A stretch of 64,000 nucleotides of DNA, taken from assembly GCA_032718475.1 (NCBI GenBank), contig JAUCBJ010003493.1, positions 1 through 64,000 of the forward strand. Reading direction: 5' to 3'. Origin of the DNA: Nemertoderma westbladi. Taxonomy: Eukaryota > Xenacoelomorpha > Nemertodermatida > Nemertodermatidae. The notes under the pieces are model-generated. The model did no database searches, was not told the DNA's origin, and was given only the letters and a program-made list of their open reading frames with translations. Position numbers and translations under genes: made by a program. The first letter of the stretch is position 1; the number at the start of each line of letters is the position of its first letter. Shown in pieces: positions 10,498-21,931 of this stretch.

Positions 10498-10635
10498 ATG
10501 AGAACCAACCTGTTGAAACTTAGAAAGACACTAAATATTGCTACAATGAACGCACGCACTCTGAACTGCTTAGCAAACATTATTATAGCTCTGGCAATGG
10601 TATATAATATCGACAACATTTGTATTCAAGTATAA
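10498..10635 (+). pseudogene. LINE ORF2 5' fragment (APE endonuclease N-terminus)
   Basis: Encodes a 45-residue open segment containing LNIATMNARTLN...YNIDNICIQ, matching the canonical start of apurinic-like endonucleases in LINE ORF2 (IATWNVRTL...D.icIQE). It ends at TAA 10633-10635 just where the catalytic Q-E motif should complete. The element is distinct from the 44.6-kb LINE, whose start differs. It is a fragment of a dead element. Confidence 0.55.
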
Positions 10636-10639
10636 TGAA

Positions 10640-11880
10640 TGACATTTCGTAACGTCCATTCATTTCCAGTCTGCAAGTTCAGCAATTCGGTCAATGTTTC
10701 AATTGGTGTAGTATGAATTCTGCTAAGTCCATTTGCACTTCTGACACTAAACCTCATCGAATATAAAATTTCCAGGATCATAAACTCATAATTACAACAT
10801 TTTTGGTGGGAATCACAAGACAACAGCAATGTGTTGCTACAGTCCAAACAATGCATCAGAGCCAGAACAAGCAGTCAAGGGCTATAAGATCTGAATAGAG
10901 TCATTGATACCTACAAACACCACATTCGAAAAGAGTAAGGATGGACATTTTTAAATACTATCTATTTTAAATTTTAAAAATTACTACCATATGTTCTAGA
11001 ACATTATATTTTATTTTATTTATGTTCTAGAGTAGTTAAATAACATTAATATGGTGTTCTAGAACTCTCCATGGTTGTCATAGTAACAATGATTTATGAT
11101 TAAAAAAGTGTAGTGGCACACGGAACCGTTACCTACTGTATTGGGCTACATAAAGAGTATTACAAAATGATCAATAATGCTTGATAGGGCCGTGGCTAGA
11201 CGTTTTTAAATTATTTTCAAACAATAATTATTGTAAAGCGAAAATACAAATCTTCTTAAATAGGGAGATATTCTACATACTAAATGGCGGCATACATTTA
11301 CCTTTAAAATTGACGTAGCAACTTCGATAGAATCGAGTTTTCCAAAATAGTTAGTTCTTCAAGCTCACCATCTCCCAAATCCAACGGAATCTTCACATTT
11401 CCAGCCAATTCTTCGTATCGCGGCAATCTTGTTTCGCAAATGGCAAAAGTCATTTATCACATTGCTATCGCTGCATTTTATCACGCGTTTCCAACTTTTG
11501 GATTTTTTGGATCTAACGCCTAACATAAGGTAGATCCCCAGATAAGGCAATCTTTCTCAAAACTAAATGTTACTATTAATTTTTTTAATTATTTTAGCCA
11601 AAGCACTCGTCTCCTCCAACTCTCTTTATGGCCCTTTCCATTGCCTAAATGTAGCCTATTACTGCAATGTTTTGAAATATGTATTACATTAAACATAATA
11701 TTCTAGAATGTTTAATGTTGTTGCTAACACATTCTCTATATACATAGCTTAACATTTTTGGGTAATTTTGTTATGATTTTACCCTCCAAACAAACGGAAA
11801 TAAAAAAAATTGCTCAACCTTTCCGAAAGTCTTTATAGCGAAAATGTATTGTTATAATGTGGAACAACATCATGAGCAAA
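10640..11880. other. Unassigned AT-rich DNA with TTCTAGAA palindromes
   Basis: No gene is seen. GTTCTAGAAC-type palindromes occur at 10992-11003, 11056-11065 and 11701-11708. An open minus-strand frame at 11365-11550 is basic-rich but unrecognised. Confidence 0.4.
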
Positions 11881-12000
11881 TAAAATTGCAGTCATACGCT
11901 GGAGAACGGTTCGTCAGTAAAATGTACCAAGCATCTACTCGACTACTTTGTTTGGATTAAAGTATTATTTAATGCAGATATTGCCAACGGCTTAGAACCA

Positions 12001-13752
12001 TTGTATTTATACGATAACAGCGTGGTTACTGGATACTACTCTATGACATCGAATCCACCGGAATGTAAAAAAACTCGCGTTCTAGATTACATTGAGAAAG
12101 GAGATATCCAGATATGGAGGCCGAGCTTTTTCCGACAAATACGTTTGAACGCAACTGTTTGCCGCGTGTTTATAACGTCGCGGCAAACAGGATGCGAGAA
12201 CAATATCTGTCAGCACAAATCCATTTACCCTCTAACATCGGTTGACTGTCATAAAATGAGAAACAACCAATTGAGCTGCAAAGAATATTTCTGCAGGATG
12301 TTCGATGGTGTTGCCTGTAAAGATGTTTTATTGAAGTCTAGTTCACCTTGGGAACAGGTTGTTCAGTCGGAAAGTTTTAAAAGGAAGATGACTTGCGACG
12401 TGAAGGAAATACCGGTGTTCGCTACCCGCGCGAGAGACGACCAACACTTCCATATGGTTTGTATCGCGGAGGAAGATTGTTCGCACTGCCACGTTCCCAA
12501 CGAGGGTTGCGTGTTAGGGGAGAAGGCGACGCTGGTGTGGGATTCCGTAGTGGAACAACTAGATGGTGGTGCGGAAGATCAGTTGATGTCCAGCTGGAGT
12601 GGCAAAGCGGATTTTATGTTCGGTGAAGAAGAGACTCCGGTAAAGATAATGATAAACTCTCTTCAGTTAGTAATAATCCCGACACCCATCACGTTTATAA
12701 AGAGGTCTGAGGAACTAGGCAACGGACGAACAGTTTGCAAAGGCCATAATAATAGCAATCCCAACAACCAAGAAGTTTGTTATGAAGATACAGAAAGTAA
12801 ATATATTTACGTCTTTAAAAAGAAAAATAATTTAAACGGCGAATTGGCGAATATAAATGCTATGTTCAAAGACTTCAAAAACATGGTAAACCAAGAAGAA
12901 TTAACAAATCGTATAGAATATTTAAGTGAAACGTTTATAGACGCTTTGTTGGAGACCAAGAGCGACCTCCTATATCAGTCGTGTCTTCGTCGCAGACAGG
13001 AATACTTTATCACTAATATGACGTCACAATTGATCCCCAGTTACGTCATGAGGAGTCTAGGGAAATCAGCATCCGGTAGTTTCGACGGCTCGACTATCAA
13101 GGCTGGGTCATGTTGGAAGCTGACCAACTACTCGATAGCGGACAGTCTGCGTTTGTTTACTTTCCCAAGAGGATTCTCCTACTGCTCCTCTCACCCCTTG
13201 ATCGTATACCGAGGTCGCACCTACCAGATAGGAGTGGACGGGAACGCCAACTTCCAACCGATTCGCAAACATTATTGCCGCGATGACTTGGACACGCGGT
13301 TCTATAAGATAGGGGGAGAAGTCGTCGTCTATGTGAACTACACGCGGTTCACTGGTTACAAGAAACTTCCGGGGATCAATAGGATTCACTTTACCGAACC
13401 GCGCAAGTTCACCAATCTATCCCAGATGATTAATTTTCCTGGAATAAACGACGACAAAGATAACTCCTATTCCTCTAGTTCAGATGGATTCCAGACACTA
13501 TATAACCTCCGAGCGCAACAGCACTCGCTCATTCTGAAACTAGAAGAAATCTTCAATACTCAACTCTTTGGGCAGATGGAACTGGTGTTTCTAGAGAACA
13601 TCTTGTACTCTTTACTCCACATTCTGGTGGGCCGTGCTGTGCAGATTGTTGCGCTGCTTATAATGGTGTTCGCATGCGCGAGTGGTTGGCTGTTTGTTGT
13701 GCGCGTTGTGCTGCTGATTATAAATGCGGTTTGGAGAGCCTTAAATAACTAA
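12001..13752 (+). CDS. Envelope-like type I membrane glycoprotein, possibly an endogenous viral glycoprotein
   Basis: An uninterrupted frame of 583 codons, open from 11884 (TAA at 11881-11883). The first in-frame ATG is at 12043, so neither start gives a signal peptide. A TTTAATGCAG acceptor at 11976-11977 would enter the frame in phase 1, so the N-terminus and signal peptide may come from an upstream exon. Features: a long cysteine-rich ectodomain, several N-glycosylation sequons (NAT, NMT, NYS, NYT, NLS), a helical region around residues 280-345, and a hydrophobic membrane anchor at about residues 546-568 with a short tail. The layout suits a viral class I/III-type envelope. Chuvirus-like glycoproteins captured by BEL elements are one candidate, but I cannot establish homology. 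A host surface receptor is the alternative. No LTRs or other viral genes flank it. Confidence 0.55.
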   Translation: MYLYDNSVVTGYYSMTSNPPECKKTRVLDYIEKGDIQIWRPSFFRQIRLNATVCRVFITSRQTGCENNICQHKSIYPLTSVDCHKMRNNQLSCKEYFCRMFDGVACKDVLLKSSSPWEQVVQSESFKRKMTCDVKEIPVFATRARDDQHFHMVCIAEEDCSHCHVPNEGCVLGEKATLVWDSVVEQLDGGAEDQLMSSWSGKADFMFGEEETPVKIMINSLQLVIIPTPITFIKRSEELGNGRTVCKGHNNSNPNNQEVCYEDTESKYIYVFKKKNNLNGELANINAMFKDFKNMVNQEELTNRIEYLSETFIDALLETKSDLLYQSCLRRRQEYFITNMTSQLIPSYVMRSLGKSASGSFDGSTIKAGSCWKLTNYSIADSLRLFTFPRGFSYCSSHPLIVYRGRTYQIGVDGNANFQPIRKHYCRDDLDTRFYKIGGEVVVYVNYTRFTGYKKLPGINRIHFTEPRKFTNLSQMINFPGINDDKDNSYSSSSDGFQTLYNLRAQQHSLILKLEEIFNTQLFGQMELVFLENILYSLLHILVGRAVQIVALLIMVFACASGWLFVVRVVLLIINAVWRALNN

Positions 13753-13977
13753 CATTGGACTTTAGGAAGTAATGTAAGGAACGTGTAATTGTTATGCTGT
13801 ACTATATATTATAAATAGGCCTAGTCTAGAAATACAAACCAATTTATCAATTGCTAACAAATTTCGGCTAGAGTTCTGTTACGGGATTATCCCTCCTATC
13901 TGTACTTCGCCACCCCAGAAACCAATATATCACCCTATTAACCATCAGCCTTATAACGGCAGCAATTATCACCCCCC

Positions 13978-13983
13978 AATAAA
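13978..13983 (+). terminator. Polyadenylation signal AATAAA after the glycoprotein frame
   Basis: An AATAAA hexamer lies 226 nt past the stop codon at 13750-13752, in a C-rich context (CCCCCAATAAAGGGG). It is the first AATAAA I see downstream and could serve the glycoprotein transcript. No T/G-rich element check was possible beyond inspection. Confidence 0.35.
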
Positions 13984-14021
13984 GGGGATTACTATCTAGC
14001 CAACCAATCGATTAGTGTAGT

Positions 14022-14047
14022 CCCCCCCCCCCCCCCCCCCCCCCCCC
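14022..14047. repeat. Poly-C tract
   Basis: About 26 consecutive C. One of several long C/G homopolymers in the window (others near 2323, 3170, 23124, 39199, 58170, 62495, 62850 and 63205). Confidence 0.9.
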
Positions 14048-15686
14048 TATCTTATTAGGAGCCCACTTCACAGCGGGATACTTACTGTAAGAATCTCAGG
14101 GATACTTTCTGTAAAAATCTCAGGATACATTACACTGACTGACTGACATACTGACTGATAATTATCTAGATTAAGGCACTTCCTGCCTGGCGATTTTGAT
14201 GAAATTTTGCAAGTACATTGCTTTGGTGGTTCATAATCGCGTTACAAAATTTCAGATCGATTCTATGTGTGGTATTCGATATATTTAGTTTTTTGATATT
14301 GTTTTGTCGCGAAATTAAAAGCAATGGTAAAATAACAGCTGGTGTTCATGATGAAATATGGCTTAATATGTTATAGAAAAACGTGTTGGTTGCCAAGTTT
14401 TACTGGAAAGGCAATGTTTACTCACACATAAGCTGTTGGTTTCTAATGTATTACCCCATAAGCTGATTGCTCTCCCAGTGCTTCCTAAGGGTATATCTAC
14501 AATAAGGTTACTCACTCTGCTATGTTAGGGGGTCGGGTGGATCAGGAGAATGAATTTTAGTTACACAAAGCAGTGTGTTGTATCCTATTGCAGTCGATAC
14601 TCACTGTGGATTGCAAAATGTTTTATAGTTGACCTACAATATAATACAGTAGTTGCATGTATTTAAAGAGCCCGCTCTGGCCTACTGCCTAACTTAGCAG
14701 TAATCTATATTACATATTCACATATTAAAAATATTCTTATTTTTTTTATTACATACGATTTTTTAGCTGAAGCATTAATAGTGTAAATTAATTTAATTAT
14801 ATTTTAATACCATTACTACATTGGCATACTGTAAGATAAGTTTTAATATTTCTTACAAATAGTGGTGCGAGCATAAATCAAATCACGCAAATTTAAAAGA
14901 ACCGGGTGTGTTGTCATAGCAAAGTTTCAGTTTTTATTATGTGGGACGAGCCACAAAGTACTGCTGAGAAAGACTGAAAGGTTCAAAGACTGTATGTCAA
15001 CAATGTTATTATTATTATAGTCTGCGCCACAAACAGAATATGCCAAATAATTAAATTAGCAATATAAATTTCAGAAAAATAACTATCGGACTTGGCTGAA
15101 GAAATCGAATTATAATCCACTTAGTTTGTTATATTGATGATATTATTACTCTCTGGGAATGTGTTGGAATGGGAGATTGTAAATTATTATTGAACAGTAA
15201 ATATTACATATCCCATAAAAGTCGTCATAATTAATTGTGTAGAAACAATTGTTCACCTTCTCGTTTAGATTAATTAGTAAATAAATAAATTAGTTTAGAT
15301 ATTTTCTGTTAGCGAATTTATTTCGAATAATAAAAAAGTGTGTAGGCCGATTGTATGGTTGTTTTATTTGCGTTATGATTTTTCGCCGTGACCTAGACTT
15401 CTATTAATTGTTAAATCTAATGGTTTTCAAAAAGAAAGGTAACCGTACCTGTACTGGTAAATCTAACTTGTTATTTATCTGGTTGTGAATCATGGGCATT
15501 TTCTTATAAATATTCGGTTGTTAGTGGCAGCAAAGTTTCATTTTTTATTATGTGGGGCAAGCCACAAAGTCAGCTATGTATCATCACACCATTTAGACAA
15601 TTGTTTAGTTTAGTATTGGCTAGGATTCTTCCCCCCGGGCTCCTTCCAGCCAGCTTGCTGGCTCTCTAGTAGTATCATATCATATA
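14048..15686. other. Unassigned AT-rich DNA with dispersed repeats
   Basis: Contains the second copy of the 107-bp repeat (14212-14319) and two copies of the GTGGRRCGAGCCAC motif at 14941-14954 and 15552-15565. No reading frame with recognisable content. Confidence 0.5.
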
Positions 15687-16160
15687 CACCATGACCGGTA
15701 ATATAGTGTCATTTTCTGATGACACGGACACCCCCGCAAATTTTTCTACAAATCTTTATCATATTGCTTGAAATTAGTTCAACTCACCGTGATTGTTACC
15801 ATGAAGCCGGAATTTTCTATTTCGTCTTTAAATTTTTTTTATAAGCGTTTTAAAAAAGTGTCTTTTGCGAAATCGCACCCTCTGTATCATTGCCATTCTT
15901 CACATTAGTCGTAATTTCTTTATATCAATAGAAAGCTTGCGTTGCAAGGATTCCAAATATGTAAAAATATCTGAATCTCGTTGAGGAACAGCTGAGAAAT
16001 AGGCGTTCTAAGATTACAAGAATTATTGTTCGCTGCAGGCCATTTATTCTATTTAATAAATACACGATGTTCTAGAACGTGTTATTTATTTTACGAGTTG
16101 GTTGGCAACAGCGGTATGTCTATACAATATCTATACTACGTAGTTAATCATACATAAACT
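15687..16160. mobile_element. MITE family B copy
   Basis: Starts CACCATGACCGGTAATATAG immediately after TA (15685-15686) and matches, inverted, the 3222-3656 element through TCATTTTCTGATGACACGG, CCATGAAGCCGG and GCTTGCGTTGCAAGGATTCC. It continues through TTCTAGAACGTG and GGTTGGCAACAGCGG into GTAGTTAATCATACATAAAC. The distal arm seems truncated near 16160. Non-coding. Confidence 0.7.
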
Positions 16161-16398
16161 ATGATTGCATTGAAAAAAAAATACAAGCTAGTTTTTACAA
16201 TTAATATTAATTATTTGTATTACATCACAACAAAAAATTAGTTGTTAGTTGGATTTTGATTTTAAAAAAAACACGATTTTTTTATTCGAAATTATGAAAT
16301 ATTGTAACGCATAGAACATTTGAATAGTTAGCTACCTAGCTAACCCAGTTAATGCTTTAATGCTTTAATAATTCATTTTCCTCAATCACCTACTAATT

Positions 16399-17332
16399 AT
16401 GAACAACACATGTATAGATCTTTCAGACAGTGTACTTCAAAATGATATACCACCTTGTTCAGTAGATCTGTATAGGTTTAGTGGGATGAACATATCTTCA
16501 GATGACATTTCTTCACTTTCAAAAGACAAGTGGTTAACAGACAACATTATTGAAGCCATCATTAAGAACCTATGTACCAAATTTAGTGGCTCGGCCAAAG
16601 TCTTTAATTCCAATTTCTTGTCGATTTTCAAGCATAAAGGACTCCGAGGTGTGAAACGATCAAGCACGTCTGACCTTTTGGACTTTGATTTTTTGTTTTT
16701 CCCTTTCAACATTAGTAAACTGCCATTGGGTTATGCCTGTTTACTCTCCAAAGACCAGTCAGCTATGGTACTTTGACTCGCTAGCGTGGAGGACTCAGGA
16801 ATCACGAGATCTCAGGAATTACAGAGATGGATAGCCGAAATACATCTCGACTTCGACATCACTCAGCCGCATCTTAGCATTGTCATGCGGCTACCAAAGA
16901 TCCAGCAAAATGGCCACAACTGTGGAGCTTTTGTTTGTTACTTTGCCTCGATTCTTTTAAATGGACGATCTTTTAGCAATCTCGACGACTCAATAGTTTT
17001 TGGTGTTTTTTTTAGTTTTTTTAGTGTTTGCAATGAAATTGAAAATGAGGCAGTTCTTGTAAGGCACAGAAACGAAAATGACAATAATATCAGGGATGGT
17101 GTGGCGCCATTTATCAGTAACTCCACTCCCATTAGTGGCGGCCAACTAAAATGTACTTCTGACCAGCCTAATACATCCACAATAGTTTATAGCCAAGGCT
17201 CCCACAGCCACTCATCATGTGATGTTTATTCGAAAAGCGTAGCATTTAACAGCAATGGGACTCGGAGGAAACATAAAGCGAACAACACAGGGATGACCTG
17301 CACGGGCTCCGGCACTAAAGTTGTTCAGCAAC
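16399..17332 (+). pseudogene. Ulp1/SENP-like C48 cysteine protease domain of an RLE-type retroelement, frameshifted
   Basis: Encodes a C48-type (Ulp1/SENP) peptidase. The WLTDNIIEAIIKNL motif lies near residue 45. The catalytic His is in an HW pair at 16724-16729, the catalytic Asp in YFDSL at 16769-16783, and LPKIQQNGHNCGAFVC provides the oxyanion Gln (about 16906) and nucleophile Cys (16921-16923). All catalytic residues survive, but the His/Asp block is in a different frame from the rest, so two compensating frameshifts (before 16724 and after about 16815) break it. The frame continues past the Cys into a Ser/Asn/Thr-rich linker and is then cut by a solo LTR at 17333. Removal of the LTR and one target copy (1200 bp) keeps the frame into the RT part, so protease and polymerase were probably one polyprotein. 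Confidence 0.75.
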
Positions 17333-18527
17333 TGTTCGCGCTTTCAGACCTTTGGCAGTTTAACCCGCCAAATTAGGATGTCTTCTAGATATTAAATCGC
17401 TTTTTAGCCTATGACAAATATTTGATTCACTACACTAGTCGAAACCAATCTGTGCGCGATCATTCACCCGCTGGATATTCCCGGGAGATTGGGTTCGACG
17501 GTTTAATTTTATTGCTATGTAAGCCTAATGTATTATTCGACTGACAGTATTATATAATCTCTGACAATATTATTTACCTTCGGGAATATTAACAGTTCCT
17601 TTAGGACGTGGCGCTTTATCTATATAAACAGAGTTATGACTTAAACTACTCACAACGATATGGCTTAATTATAATTCACATATATGGCGCATTCTTTAGG
17701 AATTGCTTCTTTAACAGACTCACTCATACACAATGCTGCACAATACTGCACACTAATCTGCCAATCTTCACTGATTTTAGTCACATATAAAAGGAACACA
17801 GACTGACTCATGTAGGGTCTACCAAATAACATTAGATTCACTTCAAACCACTTTAACATAAGTCACAATCGTTATTGATAACCTTTCTCTCTTACCTTCG
17901 GTATATCAAGAATATTGGGTGTCGGGGTTATTTCTCGTTATTCCAATATAATAATTCATCAACAAATATAATGAATAACCGACAACAAATAGCAGTATGC
18001 AGTATTCACAGATCAATCGTGCCAGTTTGTTTTGAGTTAAGACAATCAGTCAGTCATCAGGTGCGTTTGGTCAGTTAAAGGATATATGTCCTTATGATTA
18101 AACCTACTAGTGTTGAGCTAAAAAGCAGAAAGCACAAAACACTAAAAGCCGTTCTTTCGTGGCTTTGAAAAACTCGTGACTACTGCTCTATACGAGGATA
18201 CCAACTCCCTTATTCCACGAAGCTCCCGTTCAACACAGAGAAAGAGCAGTGAGATAGGAAATTTTCAGTTCAGTAGCCTGTGATAGGTCAAAATCAAGGC
18301 TAACTCAAATTCTATTGGGAGATACAAAAACAAGGCTATGACGCAACCTCCCTAGGCTTGTTGGCCGATTAAACAGAGCCCAGATGCCTGCGTACAGCAA
18401 ATCAGCCAATAAGCTGGTAACTTGCACTATTTTTAGCTGTAGATCACTTTGAGAGTATTCTTAGCGACGGGGGGGGGGAACTGGCCAACAAGGCAAACGA
18501 ATCAGTTAGCCCACAAAAGCTTTTACA
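17333..18527 (-). mobile_element. Solo BEL-type LTR, related to the BEL2 LTR
   Basis: Reading on the minus strand, this 1195-bp block is a diverged relative of the BEL2 LTR. It begins TGTAAAAGCTTTTGTGGG (18527 leftward) and ends ...AAAGCGCGAACA (17333), matching blocks such as CCTAAAGGAACTGTTAATATT and CTGTGCGCGA along its length. It is flanked by the 5-bp duplication GCAAC (17328-17332 and 18528-18532). No internal region remains, so it arose by LTR-LTR recombination. The A/T-rich divergence from BEL2 indicates an older insertion. Confidence 0.9.
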
Positions 18528-18532
18528 GCAAC

Positions 18533-21500
18533 TGGTTCACTCCAACCCGGACAGGGAAACAACCAAACATCCATGTACTGATCCAATTATCTCAAGCCAA
18601 GGGGACATACAAATATCACTGGATCGAAACACACCAATATTTGCTTCCAAAAATACCCCGACCACTTCTGGTTGATCCGCTCTTTCAGTTAACACCGAAC
18701 AGTCAGAAAAGGAGTACACAAGGGCAAATATGGACCTACCTGGTTTTACACTTTGCAACAATGGGTTTTCTTGGAATGGAGTGCCAGGGGATTTATTCCT
18801 CACCCAGTTAAATGATGCCTACAACGAAATTGTTCATTGGTCCCCTGACCTTTTTGAAGTGCCAAGATCTAAAGCTGGGCATCGTTTTGTCACACTGATG
18901 TCAGGATTGCTAAAGGCTTTCACTGAAAAATCCAACATGGAAAGTATCTCGTTGCTGGCAGTGATGGTTGTACCGGCATTGTTGCTTCGCTCGGCAGCAA
19001 AAAATGCAAGTTCATCCACCCTTAGTGAAACCATAATTAGACGTATTGATCTGTGGGAAGCTGGGGATCTTGAAGAACTGCTTATAGAGGGTCGCACACT
19101 GCAATCTCGGAGGCATAAGATCAAAAAGGCAAAAAACATCGATGAAGGACACCGACGCGCTTTCATTAAAAAGATGTCCCATGGTCAAGTCTCTGCTGCT
19201 GTAAATCTACTTGGAAATAAAAGCAGGGGTGGTATACTTAATCTGAAAGACAGGGTGAAAAATAAAAGTGTAAAAGCAATCCTACTAGAAAAGCACCCCA
19301 TGCCTGGTCCTGTGGATCATACTCTTATCGAAGACAATTGGTATAGAGAAATTGATTTTCATCGTATAATTTTCGATAAAATTGATGGGGACATGATTCT
19401 ATCTGCTGCACTACGCACAAAAGGCTCTGCTGGCCCCTCAGGCATGGATGCAGATGCCTGGCGGCGGATACTGACGGCCTTTGGCCGATCTTCAGGTGAT
19501 CTGCGGAAGGCCGTTGTGGGTCTAGCTAGAAGATTTGCTACTGAATATGTTGATCCACAATCCTTAATAGCTTTCAATGCCTACCGCCTAATAGCACTGG
19601 ACAAAAGTCCTGGGGTGAGACCAATTGGGATAGGAGAAGTGCTGAGAAGAATAGTAGGCAAGGCTATAATGAAATCTGCTAGATCTGACCTGGAGGAACT
19701 CGGTGGAAACTTGCAACTTTGCCTTGGACAAAAAGCAAGAATAGAACACGGAATCCACTCACTAAGGGCTTTCTTTGAAACGGATGAGTGCGAGGCAATC
19801 CTCCTCATAGATGCAACAAATGCCTTCAATTCTCTGAATAGGCAACTTGCCCTAAGAAATGCATCTGTCATCTGCCCAGCCCTTGCTGCTGCACTTACGA
19901 ATTCATACAGAGCAGCAGTTCCACTTTTCGTCGATAATGAGACTATCTGGTCGCGGGGAGGGAACTACTCAGGGTGACGTCCTGGCCATGGCCATGTATG
20001 CTATTGGCACCCTTCCCATGGTCAAGAAATTGGGGGAATTCCTCAAATCCTCAGATCCGACTCCAGCTGTCCTAATAGAAAATGCCACCAGTACACCTAC
20101 ACAGTGTTCTTCGATACCTCCGGAATCCTCCAGAAATGTCACAGTTGAGGCTTACCAAGCAACAGCCCACATCAGTACCCACACGCATTTAGTCCAATGA
20201 CTATAAGATGCAATCAGGCTTCTCCATTAAAAAATGTAGATGACAACGGCGACCAACAAGCCGATACATGGGACGATGTAATTGACACCTCACACCCAGT
20301 ACTTCAAGAAACTAAGCCAGTCGACACTCAGAAGCCTTCAATTAGATCTACATGAATATCCTCCCTACCCCACTGTAAACGATCATCATGAAAAATCAAG
20401 ATCTATTCAAAAATGGTATGCAGATGACGCGAGTGTCGGAGGTAGACTGAAAACTCTATTGCTTTACTGGCAAATGGTCTGTCAAATCGGCCCTGGCTAT
20501 GGATACTACCCAAATGCTGTGAAGACAAAGCTTATAGTTAAGGGAGACTTAAATACTGAATCACTTGACTTGTTTGCCTCTACAGGTGTTGAGATCGTAA
20601 ATGGCCATAGGGTTCTGGGGTCAGTCATTGGGAGTGATCTAGCATGTACAGAAATCATAACTAAGAAAGTGGAAGAACTTTCCGATGAACTTTCATGCGT
20701 AACAAATTTCGCAAAATCGGCACCTCATCCATCATACAGCTGCTTTATTTTCGGTTTCCAACATAAGTTGAACTTCCTTGCCAGAACAACACCACACTTT
20801 ACCGATGCCCTCGAACCCTATGAACACCTTATCACGAACAAGTTTATCCCATCAGTCACTGGTAGGAATCCTCCCGGCGATGTGGAAAGACAACTGTTAG
20901 CTCTGCCAACCCGAGAGGGAGGCCTGGCAATTCTCCAGCCCTCTGATCTATTACAATGCTATAGTAATTCTATGAAGATCTGTGAACCACTAGAACAGCT
21001 TGATCTAGGGCTAGGCCTAAGAAGCGCAATGTCTGAAATTATCACCAAGGTGAAGACTGCTGACCTCTGCGCGCTTAAGACAAAATGTGATATCCTCCAC
21101 AACTTCCTAAGCCCGGATGCCCAATATCATCGCAATCTGGCAAAGGAAAAAGGTGCATCGGCTTGGCTGAGCGTCCTACCCATATCGAACAACGGGCTTT
21201 CCCTACACAAATCCGCATTTCGGGATGCCCTTTGCCTACGGTACGGGTGGACCCCAGCAAAACTTCCCACAACATGTGTCTGTGGTGCTTCCTTCACTGT
21301 GTCTCATTCGCTACACTGCCCCACAGGTGGATTTCCAAACTTGAGACACAACGAGATACGAGATCTGCTAGCTGAAATCCTCTCGGAAATTTCTAAAGAT
21401 GTTGAGTTGGAACCACACCTTCAGAAAGTGGAACAGGAACAATTCAGCTTGCTCAGCACCACAAGGGAGGATGATGTTCGCTTGGACGTTGCAGCCTCGG

Positions 21501-21931
21501 GTGTATGGGGAGGTACTTTTGAGCGAACTTACGTAGACGTGAAGGTCTTCAATCCTCATTGCGACTCCAACCCAAGGTCAATTGATGCTGCATACAATAT
21601 GCACGAGAATGCAAAGAGACGGAAGTACGAGGAGCGAATCAATATGGTTGAACATGCAGGCTTCTGCCCTTTTGTAGCTGCAGCAAGTGGAGGTCTAAGT
21701 AGATCGGCCAATGCGCTCATAAATCGCATGTCCTTGCTACTGTCTGCAAAGCGTGATACCCCTTACTCCATAATGGTAGCGCTCCTACGAGTAAAGATGT
21801 GTTTTGCCCTTCTGAGATCGTCCGTGATGTGTCTACGTGGTTCAAGGAGCCACAGAAAGGCTGCTGGTAAAGCCACCAAAGCAATCGCTGAAACAGGTTT
21901 TCTATCTCTTTCAGCCAGTTCCGGTATCTAA
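18533..21931 (+). pseudogene. RLE-type non-LTR retrotransposon: reverse transcriptase, CCHC finger, PD-(D/E)xK nuclease
   Basis: Follows the protease in the same frame, with an in-frame TGA near 18675. RT motifs appear in order: GIGEVLRRIVGKAIM, LLIDATNAFNSLNR, EGTTQGD and WYADD (about 20413-20427). An extra G in a homopolymer near 19956 shifts the frame just before EGTTQGD. A poorly conserved stretch with further frameshifts (about 20090-20390) separates EGTTQGD from WYADD. The 549-codon distal segment (20282-21931) has a CCHC finger (CVC near residue 332, then H342 and C346), the HCPTGGFPNLRHNEIRD motif, and a restriction-like nuclease with RLDVAAS (D402) and VDVKV (D419, K421). This order (RT, CCHC, RLE) is that of R2/R4-like elements. 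The upstream C48 protease is less usual. Inactive. Confidence 0.8.
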
